Shown piece by piece: positions 55,762-64,000 of a stretch of 64,000 nt of DNA (position 1 is its first letter; every line of letters starts with the position of its first letter). The notes below the pieces were generated by a model, which had not been told where the DNA came from, made no database searches, and was given only the letters and a program-made list of their open reading frames with translations. The position numbers and the translations under genes are program-made. Source of the DNA: Acanthamoeba sp. SK_2022b (Eukaryota; Discosea; Longamoebia; Acanthamoebidae); the NCBI GenBank assembly GCA_027943245.1, contig JANDJZ010000093.1, positions 59,826-123,825 of the forward strand. Reading direction: 5' to 3'.

Positions 55762-58700
55762 ATGTCGAAGAACGGAAGAGAAGGAGCGAGTGGAGGGGGA
55801 TCCCGAAAGCGACCGCCTCCCGCGCAGCAGAGGGAGACCATCAAACCGTGGCTGGAGAGCGCCAAGCAGCCGACACTCAAGATAGCCGACGTCTACTACG
55901 TCATCTCCACAAAATGGCTCAACCAGTGGAAGACCTACGTGGGCTTCGACGAAGCGACCGCCACACCGGCAGCGGAAGCAGGGGATGGCGGTGACGGCGA
56001 GCAGGCACAGCGGAAGCCACCCAACTCCATCGATAACAGTGTCCTGCTCAAGGACCCAGGCTTCAAGGCCAAGGGCAACGAGCCCGTAATCAAGACTAAG
56101 GCCGCCGAGGGCGTGGATTTCCTTCTCATACCGCAGAAGCCCTGGGCCTACCTCTACAAATGGTACTGCCAGCCCCGCAGAAAGATTCATTTTAATTCCA
56201 AAAATATCACACTATACTGTATTACCACGCAGAATTGCAGCGGGCGCATTTATGAAAATCAATTTTTTTATTGGAGTTATTATTTGCAAATGTTTTTTAA
56301 AAACAATATTACTCTTTTATTATTTGCCTTCAGATTATTATTATTTAAATAAGTGCAAAATACGCTTATCCCGTGGGATGTCGGGCGGGCTTTATATGTT
56401 GTTATGCGCCCGCACATTCTCCAGAACCCTCTACCCGATCACCTCTTGTGCGTGTGTGTGTGGCACGGTGGTCGTAGCGGTGTGGAGCCTGCTAAAATAT
56501 CCCCCGCGCTCATGTTTGGTGCGAGGAGCAATTGAGTCACCATCGGGCTTTCTTTCTTCTTGTGCACGTTTTTGCTTTTGTTGGCTCTGCGCTGTTGTTT
56601 CACCGTCACCACTCTTCATGATCCTGTCCCACCGGTCCTCACCATCATCGACGCCTCGCACTCGTTCCTTTGTGGCCCATGCTTGTTCTGCTCCTTTGCC
56701 TCGTCAGGTACGGCGGCGGTCCAGAGCTGCCGCGCGAGGTGATCGGGGACGGCAAGGAGGGCAAGACGCTGCGCGTCGAAGTGTTCCCACTCGCCCTGAC
56801 CTGCAAGAACACCAACACCGAGGGCCTCATCAACCCCTTCTCCGCCATCGGTTCGCCCCGCTTCCTCTCCTCCTCCTCCTCCTCCTCCTCTCCCCCCTCT
56901 TGCCCAGACGTGCCTGAGCCTGACAGCTGTGACTTCGCTGCGTATGCAGAGGTGGTGGTCAGCAAGAAGGCGACCGTGGGCTACCTAAAGTCGCTCGTAT
57001 GTCGCAAGATGGAGCTCGACGCCGCCCACACGCGCGTGTGGAACTACATCAAAAACACAGGTACATTAAAATCCATTATTTCTTTTAATCTTATTTTTAG
57101 ATTTATTAATATACGGAAAAAAAAACAAAAAAAAAAAAAAAAAAACAATGCAGGCAAGCTGATCAAGGAAGAGAACGTGACGCTGGAGGAGGCCAAGCTG
57201 GTGGACGGCCAGAGCCTCCTCATCGAGGTGCGACTGGACGACGGCTCGTGGCCACGCGACGGCATGAAGAAGCGAAAGAGCAGCGCCAGCGTCAAGGACA
57301 AGCTCAATGAAGGTGCCTTTGGCTCTTCACCTCCCCCCTCCTCAAATGTGCGGCGATCGACTCAACCCTCCCCCTTCCTCACAAAGGCAAGCGAGGCGGT
57401 TCCCTCATGCTGTCCTCCACACTGAACAACATGAAGGCGCTTCTCGGTACGCTGCTGGGAGCGCCGTGTGCTGTGGTGGCGCGCGCCCGTCTAACCGACC
57501 GAGCGGTGGTGGCGCAGGCATCGCGGACGAGTATCAGCCGAAGAAGTACCAGTCGGGCAGCCACCGGCCGGTGGGCAGCGCCGGCGGCAGCGGAGGCAGC
57601 GGCGCCTACAGCTCGTCGAGCGGCGACGTCAAGGCCCGACCCGGCACCTCCAAGGGCGTCTGTGGCCTCGTCAACCTCGGTAACCAGCCTCCCCCCTCTC
57701 CCTCCTCCCTCCTCTCTCTGCCACCTTTTGTATGTCGTCACACATGTGTGCTCACCGTGCGTGTGCCGTGTAGGGAACACGTGTTTCCTGAACTCGGCCA
57801 TCCAGTGCCTGAGCAACACGGTGGCGCTCACAGAGTTTTTCCTGTCCGACGCCTTCAAGGCCGACATCAACAAATCCAATCCCCTCGGCATGAAGGGCCA
57901 GCTCGCCGAATGCTACGGTACCTCCCTCGCCCCGCCCTGCTGATCACATCAGCAGGCCACCGCACATCAACACCCACGAGCCGCGCATGCTGACAAACCA
58001 TTGGCGTGTATGCTATGTTGTGTTTGTGTGGACGCAGGTGCGCTGTTGAAGCGGGTGTGGTCGGGCGAGTACTCGGCCGTGGCGCCGCGCAACCTCAAGC
58101 GCTGCATCGGCAAGTACGCGCCGCAGTTCAACGGCTTCTCACAGCACGACGCTCAGGAATTCCTCGCATTCCTGCTCGACGGTCTCCACGAGGACCTCAA
58201 CCGAGTGCGCCTCTCTCTCCCTCTCTCCCTCCCCTCCCGACATGCTCCGGACAGGCATCCCATGCTGATCTGTTCGCGCATCGGCCTGGTGCTGTGCAGG
58301 TATTGAACAAGCCCTACGTGGAGATCAAGGAGAGCGACGGCCGAGCAGACGAGGAGGTGAGCAAGGAGGCCTGGGAGTGCCACCTGAAGCGAAATCGATC
58401 GGTCATCGTCGACCTCTTCCAGGGGCAGCTCAAGAGGTACACGCACACGCCGCCTCGCCAAATATTAATTCATTTATTAATTAATTATCAAATAAATCGC
58501 GCACGCAGCACGGTGATGTGCCCAGAGGCCAAGTGCGGGAAGGTGAGCATCACGTTCGATCCCTTCATGTACATTTCCCTCCCTATGCCCCCCGAGAGCG
58601 ATCGCCTCATCGACATCATCCTCGTGCCCAACGAACCGCATCGGGTACGCCACACACCTTACCTCGCCCCTTCTCGTCACCCGATGTTGGCTCATCTTTG

Positions 58701-61661
58701 TTGCGGACACAGAAGCCGACCATGTACAGCATCAAGTGCGCCAAGTCGGCGCGGGTCCAATTTTTGAAGGAGAAGCTCGAGGAGTACTCGGGCCTCAGCA
58801 GGCGCAAGATCTCCATGGTCGACATCGAGGACCACTACATCCACGGGTTCATCCCCGACGCGCGCTCCGTCGCCACCTTCCGCACCAACGCCACCGCCTT
58901 CGCGTACGCGCTCCCCCCCCCCTGCTCCTCCTCCCTCCACTCGGCCGCTGCGCGTGGCTCACACTCCTCTGTGATCTCTGGGCGAATCAGCTTTGAGACG
59001 GTGGGGCCCGTGGACCCCAAGCAAGCGCTGCGAGTGCAGGTCCTCCACCGACGGGTCAACCCGGCGTTCCTCAACTCTCCCAAGGCCTCTGATCGTACGT
59101 TCTATCCGCTACTCGATTGTATTGTATTATATTGTAGTGTTGTATTTTGAACTTTAATATAATGTTTTTAACACATGTGTTAAAAACATTATATTTGTGC
59201 TCACTCTCTGTGTGGGTGCAGCGGCGCTGAACCCGCGGAAGGTGCCCCGGCAGGCGTTTGGCATGCCGTTCGTGATGCATCTGTCTGCGAAGCGTACCAC
59301 CGCGCGACAGCTCTACACTATGGTCTGGCACCGCCTCTCCCGATTCATGAAGCGCGACATCACCCGACCGTGCGGCAGTACGTTACGAAACACACACAAC
59401 ACAAATCACGCTTATGCTTACGCTTGCGTGCGCATGTACAGCCGAGGACAACAACTTTGCCGAGCCCAACGGCATTGGCAGCTCGCCGTCGTCGTCGTCC
59501 CCGATGCAGGAGCAGCACACGGGCGAGGACGGCCCGCACGCGGCGGTGGCCGCCACCAAGGACGGCGCCGCTGCGGCCAAGTCCGACGACGAGCAGGCTG
59601 GCGCCGGCGCAGAGAACGAAAGCGACGCGCTGCGACGGCACGGCGCAAAGAACGAAGACGACAGCGAGGTCGACACGGCGTCGACGTCGTCGCTGATGTC
59701 GACGCGGGAGGAGAGCGGCGCGCGGCACAAGGCCAAGGAGGTCCAGCAGGAGGGCTACACCGACACGGAGAGCGGCAGCATGAGCGGCGAGAGCTTCAGC
59801 ACCGGCGGCAAGGAGAAGGAGGAGTCCAAGGAGAGCCGCGAACGCGACAGCGTCTCCACGGCCAGCGGCGCAAAGCCGAGCGCCAAGCCGACCAGCAGCG
59901 GCGTCTCGAGCTCTGCCAGCAGCAGCAGCAGAACGGGCGCATCGTCTTCGTCGTCGAGCTCATCGTCCGCCGCCGCGCAGTCCTACGCGCCCTTCGCGTG
60001 GCCGCCGCAGTTGGACTTCACCCTCGACTGGGACAAGCTGCCCTTCCGCCTCTCCTACGTCGCCCAGAACGGCAGCTCCTGCGGCAAATGCTCCTACTCG
60101 AGGTAACCGCTTTGATCAATTAATTTTATTATTATAATAATTTATGTTTACTATAATAATTTATTTTATAACGTGAAGAAGGACAATATTAATATTTTAT
60201 AACGTTGGCAGTACGTGCACGGGGTGTCCGATCAAGCCGGACGACGAGCCGCTCAAGTTCAAGCAGGTCAACCTGCCCACCATCGCTGTCGATTGGGACC
60301 CCAAGCTCCTGCGCGAGTTCCTGTCCATCGAAAAGGCCGAGGAGATTGAGGACCATGAGAGCGTGGTCACCAACAAGAAGCAGGCCAAGAGGCGCCTGTG
60401 CCTGGACGACTGCTTCCGCCTGTTTTGCATGAACGAACAGCTGGGCGAGAACGACCAGTGGTACTGCCCCAACTGCAAGGACTTCCGCCAGGCCCGCAAG
60501 AAGTTCGAGCTCTGGCAGATGCCCAAGACGCTCGTGATCCACCTCAAGCGGTTCCAGTACACCCGCTTCTCCCGCGACAAGATCATCACCTTCTGCGACT
60601 TCCCCCTCACCGGTACTCCACACACACACCCTTTTTCCACTACACGTCATGCCATGTCATGCCACGTCACGTCACTGCTCGACCGAGGGGGCCAGGTTGT
60701 TGACCATGGTGGTGTCGTGGTGGTGGTGGTGATGGTTTGCATGCGATCAGGTCTGGACCTGTCCGAGTACGTCCAGAACTCGGCGCAGAGTCCCATCTAC
60801 GACCTCTACGCCGTAGCGAACCACCAGGGCGGCCTGGGGGGCGGCCACTACACGGCCTTTGGGCTCAACGCGCGCGACAACCGGTGGTACCACTTCAACG
60901 ACGGGTCGACGACGGCCGTGTCGGAGGAGGCCGTGCGCACGTCGGCGGCCTACGTCCTGTTCTACAAGCTGCGGGAGGACGCCGGGCCGGCCAAGAGCAG
61001 GGGCAAGGGCCAGAAGGAGAAGGGGAGCGACAAGGAGGCCAAGAACGGGGGAGACGTTAAGGTGGCGGCCGAGGTCACGTCGGGCGAGGACGAGGCGGCG
61101 ACGGGCAAGGGCAAGGGCAAGGAGGTCGTCGACGCCAAGGACGCGGACACGGACGGCATGGTCGCCATCGAGGAGCAGGGCAGCGGCGCCGCGGCGTTCG
61201 TGGGCGGCAAGGAGAAGAACGCGAGCCGGACGGTGAGCGTCGAGAGCGTGGCGGTGGTCGAGGAGCAGCTGGCGGACACGGGCGAGCGACGACAGCTGGG
61301 CAGCAGCGCCAGCAGCACGAGCAGCAGGAAGGACAGGAAGAAGGGCAAGAAGAGCGCCGCTGCGGACAACGCCGACGGGCTCGGCAGCAGCCGCAGCCGG
61401 ACGAGCACGAGCGGTCGAAGCAGGAGCGGGACGAGCAGCAACGGCGCGTCGTCGCCCTCGAGGACCGCGGGCGTGTCCTCGTCGTCTTCGTCGTCGCTCG
61501 ACAGCAACAGCAGCGCTGTGAGCAGCAAGAAGGCCAAGAAATCAAAGGAGAAGGAGAAGGAGAAGGAGAAGAAGGAGAAAAAGTCAAAGAAGGAGAAAAA
61601 GGAGAAGAAGGAGAAGAGCAAGAGCAAGGACACGACGTCCCGAAAAGAGAAGGCAGCCTAG
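55762..61661 (+). CDS. Ubiquitin-specific protease, DUSP-Ubl-USP architecture (USP4/USP15-like)
   Basis: A large gene of about 15 exons. The N-terminal DUSP domain reads [33 protein letters not shown] Ubl-like region follows ([31 protein letters not shown]). The catalytic core has the Cys box [56 protein letters not shown], the His box [12 protein letters not shown] and YHFNDGST. A long Ser/Glu-rich insert splits the catalytic domain, as in USP4/15, before [14 protein letters not shown] and the zinc-finger-like [19 protein letters not shown]. The C-terminus is a roughly 220-residue Lys/Ser-rich tail ending SRKEKAA. It should remove ubiquitin from proteins. The first intron (56163-56707, 545 nt) is unusually long and AT-rich. 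Confidence 0.94.
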
Positions 61662-62161
61662 TCAGAGAAGCGGACCGAAGAGGAGGCGGGGGAAAGGAAA
61701 GTATGTACACAGCTACATGCAAACAGCTATAAAACAATTGCCAACCAACGAACCGTGGTGTCTCTCAATGGGGTCCCTACTTCCTGCTGTGGTGCTCGTG
61801 TGCAATAACCCTCAAGAGCCCCCATCCCCAACCATGCACGTGTAGGTGACGTCTTGCGGCAATGTCGGGCAGCCTTTTCGGACGGAAGGTGCCCTTCTTG
61901 CCATAGCCGCCGCCCTTCGTGGTCCCTTCGTGTGCAAGGGCACATCAAAAGCAAGGTTGAAAATGGTGAAGTGGAGGTTTGCCTTTCCTGGCGGGTGCGG
62001 AAGCAAATGACTTAAGGTGGCGCCGCGTCGAGAATATCAGATATTCTGCAGCCAGGTTTCAAGGTGTTTCAATGCAACAAACCGGGATTTTTGCGGTCAG
62101 GGAGAGCTTTCCGCGGGAGCTTCAGATGTTCTGACCCATAACGGTACTTGTCTCCCAAAGG

Positions 62162-62169
62162 TATATAAG
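62162..62169 (+). promoter_or_regulatory. TATA box
   Basis: TATATAAG followed by a G-rich stretch matches a core promoter on the plus strand. The first downstream ATG is at 62324. Confidence 0.5.
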
Positions 62170-62323
62170 GGGGCCATGCCCTGATTGAAAAGCAGAGTTG
62201 TTTGGACCTTCTCCGCCTCCAGTCGGGCTGGTTCAAACAATTCAGAGCTACCAGCAGTAGTCTCTCTCGTCTGTACTGCAACCCACGGTGCAGGCTTCGG
62301 TTCATCTCCCCCGCCGTTAAAAA

Positions 62324-62835
62324 ATGGTAGAGATACCATGGTATGGAGAGGGATCGAATAGGCGCTGCATTCTGGGCCCAGGGATGGGTGGGCTCTCTGC
62401 GCTGTCTGGTCTGGTCTGGCAGTTCCGCGGGGCCCCTAAGGTGGGCTGCCTTGCTGGACCGGATGGCCGGCTCCCTCTGCGTGAGGCTCTCCCTATGCCT
62501 TCCCGTTTGCTCGGCGGGGAGGACACGGGCATGAGCCTCCTCATTGGTACCATTCTACAAGAACCAAAAGAAACAAGTAGGCTGAATCAGAGGCTGAAGA
62601 AGACCAGTACTGCATCTGATGCCTAGTTTACTGGTAAGGCAACCCATCGCCAGCCAGCAGGAACACCAACTGCCGCTGGGTCACCGAGGTGCGCGGCCTA
62701 CCTACTCACTCCCTTCCCTCTCTCTTCATCGTTGGTGATCGGCCCTGTTCTCACCTTGCGCGTGCACCTTGTTTCGTGAGCAGGAGGGCATCCACTTCCC
62801 GGAGAGGGAGCAAGTGGAGGCCAAGGAGCGCCACT
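62324..62835 (+). CDS. Possible small spliced gene, exon structure unresolved
   Basis: Downstream of the TATA box an ATG at 62324 opens a 100-codon frame (MVEIPWYGEGSNRRC and onward). A different, more protein-like path joins exons: one ending at 62545 before GTACCA (frame GHGHEPPHW), one at 62661-62688 (NTNCRWVTE, acceptor CAGCAG) and one from 62784 (EGIHFPEREQ to a TAG at 62833-62835); these three join in phase. A further acceptor at 62930 (TTTATCAG) precedes SNKTKGGSLLSRMRSLCSKC. No family is recognised and a complete start-to-stop model was not obtained, so this marks a candidate only. Confidence 0.25.
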
Positions 62836-63572
62836 AGCAATTGTAAGAATATCCACCTATTTATGTCTGGCCTTGTGTCCCCTTGACTTGTACCCGTCTT
62901 TGGTTGCTACGTTGTTGGTTCTTTTATCAGTTCCAACAAGACGAAAGGCGGCAGCTTGCTCTCCCGCATGCGTAGTCTGTGCTCAAAATGCCGCCTGGAC
63001 AAGGAAAACCAGCAGCTTTGGTGCCGAATCGCGCGTCGAAAAGGGGTGGCTAAGGAGAGAAAGGAACTGTAAAACAAGGGATCCCGCCAGCGGTAAAGGC
63101 TCGCTCGGCGCACTTGGTCGTGAGATCGTGCGTTCGAGTCCCACCCAGCTGTAACGGCTCCTCCCTACTCTCCTTTTTTGGCCTTGTCCTTTTTTGCACC
63201 AGCAAATCTTCGCAGCCCATGTTTTCCTTTCACTCTTTTCTTGCTCTTCACCAAAAGAAAACCAAAGAAAACGGACACTCACAGATGACCAGCTTTACTG
63301 GCCATACCAATGCTCACCCATGCATCAAGACCTACAGTGGCCAAGGCTACAAGGTGTGTGGCTGAGCTGCCAGTGAGGTGGGGCCGGATAGGCTTTGAAG
63401 TGTTTTCTCTTCTCACAAAATGTGGTAGGTCCCATACAACTGGGGCGGGGAGCCAGCGACGTCGCTCTCTCTGTGCAGTGTACCAGCTTGCGCGCTCGTC
63501 TCTGGCCAGGGCCACTCTCTTTCCCCCTCCTCTCTTCTTGGCTCGAGTCGTTGCGCGAAGCGCGGTCCTCCC

Positions 63573-64000
63573 TCAAGCCTGGGCCTTGGTCGGGGTGGCG
63601 CCGCCCTTCTTCCTCGGGCTCTTGGCGGGCGTTGTGGCAGCGGCAGCTGGGCTCTTGGCGGGCGTGGCGGCCTTCTTGCCCTTCTTGCCAGTCGGCGTGG
63701 CCGGCGTGGCAGGAGTGGCCGGCGTGGCGGCGGCGGCCTCCTTGGTGGGAGTGGACTTCTGCTTCTTGGTGGGCGTCACCTTGGTGGCCTCGGGCGTGGC
63801 GGGAGGGACGGCCTCTCCCGTCGCCTTTCGCTTCTTGGTGGGCGTCACCTTCTCGGCGGCGGCCTCGGGTGTGGCGGTGGCGGCGGCGGCGGCGGGGCTC
63901 TTGGCGGGCGTGGCGGCCTTCTTGCCCTTCTTGCCGTTGGTGGGAGTGGTGGTCGTGGCCGCGGGCGTGGACGGAGCGGCAGGCGTGGCGGGAGCGGCCG
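63573..64000 (-). CDS. Histone-H1-like / Ala-Pro-Thr-Lys-rich protein, 5' part beyond the window
   Basis: The minus frame is open from the window edge to a stop ending at 63573, giving the last 140 or so residues. The sequence is almost entirely Ala, Pro, Thr, Lys and Gly, with repeated blocks: GKKGKKAATPAKSP occurs twice and VTPTKKRK/VTPTKKQK twice. Such (S/T)P-K and PAKSP repeats are typical of H1-type linker histone tails and other chromatin-binding proteins, with many possible CDK sites. The globular domain that would confirm H1 is outside the window, so nucleolar or other low-complexity proteins remain possible. Confidence 0.65.
   Translation of the reverse strand, partial: AAPATPAAPSTPAATTTTPTNGKKGKKAATPAKSPAAAAATATPEAAAEKVTPTKKRKATGEAVPPATPEATKVTPTKKQKSTPTKEAAAATPATPATPATPTGKKGKKAATPAKSPAAAATTPAKSPRKKGGATPTKAQA

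Larger units (their letters stand above)
61662..63572. other. 1.9-kb intergenic region, mostly unassigned
   Basis: The first 500 bp after the USP stop show no gene. A TATA box and possible small exons lie from 62162 to about 63075. A T6 run at 63175-63180 and a B-box-like GTTCGAGTCC at 63133-63142 occur nearby but do not form a tRNA. Confidence 0.5.

Noticed and set aside
55039..56190. A 383-codon minus-strand frame
   Set aside because: It overlaps antisense the well-supported DUSP exon of the USP gene, has no motif and starts inside that exon.
63080..63185. tRNA-like B box (GTTCGAGTCC) followed by a T6 run
   Set aside because: The T stem has a mismatch, no 5' strand complementary to the expected acceptor stem lies upstream, and an A box is not at the right distance.
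1..64000. CRISPR arrays, insertion sequences, prophage or operon structure
   Set aside because: No direct-repeat/spacer pattern, transposase or terminal repeats seen; gene structure is eukaryotic with spliceosomal introns.

Overview
The window is nuclear DNA of a eukaryotic microbe, most likely an Acanthamoeba-like amoebozoan (inference). The grounds are a GC-rich sequence, tightly packed genes on both strands, many short introns (mostly 55-170 nt) whose donors are very often GTACGN, dinucleotide repeats lying in introns, and a gene mix joining animal/fungal-type signalling with a plant-type sterol enzyme. There are no operons, prophages, insertion sequences, rRNA genes or CRISPR arrays. Most genes below were rebuilt by joining exons by hand. 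For nearly every gene all introns are phase-compatible and the summed exons are a multiple of three, which is strong internal support for the models.

Layout. 1-3.2 kb: a truncated low-complexity, transcription-factor-like gene and a doubtful second copy of its N-terminal motifs. 3.4-7.3 kb (minus): cytosolic malate dehydrogenase and a mitochondrial-type beta-ketoacyl-ACP synthase. 7.6-14.6 kb: a RING-H2 E3 ligase, a BMT5-like rRNA methyltransferase diverging over only 70 bp from a mitochondrial TPR protein, then phosphoserine aminotransferase. 15.2-24.8 kb (plus): a Ras GTPase with CAAX box, a TruA/PUS1-type pseudouridine synthase and a large LisH-RasGEF. 24.9-29.5 kb (minus): an LRRC28-like protein, an EF-hand-like protein, an F-box protein and cycloeucalenol cycloisomerase. 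29.8-31.3 kb (plus): a dual-specificity phosphatase and a PSI-like membrane protein. 31.4-42.2 kb (minus): a SET methyltransferase, a DMAC1-like small mitochondrial membrane protein, a DH-PH RhoGEF and UTP15. 42.9-51.4 kb: a secreted beta-helix-type protein (plus), then NIT2-like omega-amidase, a GNAT-domain protein and an M1 aminopeptidase (minus). 51.6-61.7 kb (plus): a TTLL12-like protein and a DUSP-Ubl-USP deubiquitinase. The last 2.3 kb holds a TATA box with hints of a small spliced gene and the C-terminal end of a histone-H1-like Ala/Pro/Lys protein.

How the genes relate. Most are housekeeping genes with no shared pathway. The Ras GTPase and a RasGEF lie on the same strand 3.4 kb apart and could act together. 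BMT5-like, UTP15 and the pseudouridine synthase all serve RNA maturation. Cycloeucalenol cycloisomerase marks a cycloartenol-based sterol route.

The most striking observation is the SET gene at 31428-34905. Its catalytic SET domain is split by about 300 residues that contain a complete fungal-type Zn2Cys6 cluster and a long acidic stretch. Other items worth checking are two genes whose start codon alone forms the first coding exon, long complementary TG and CA repeats in one RasGEF pre-mRNA, and a likely undescribed small gene near 62.2-63.1 kb.
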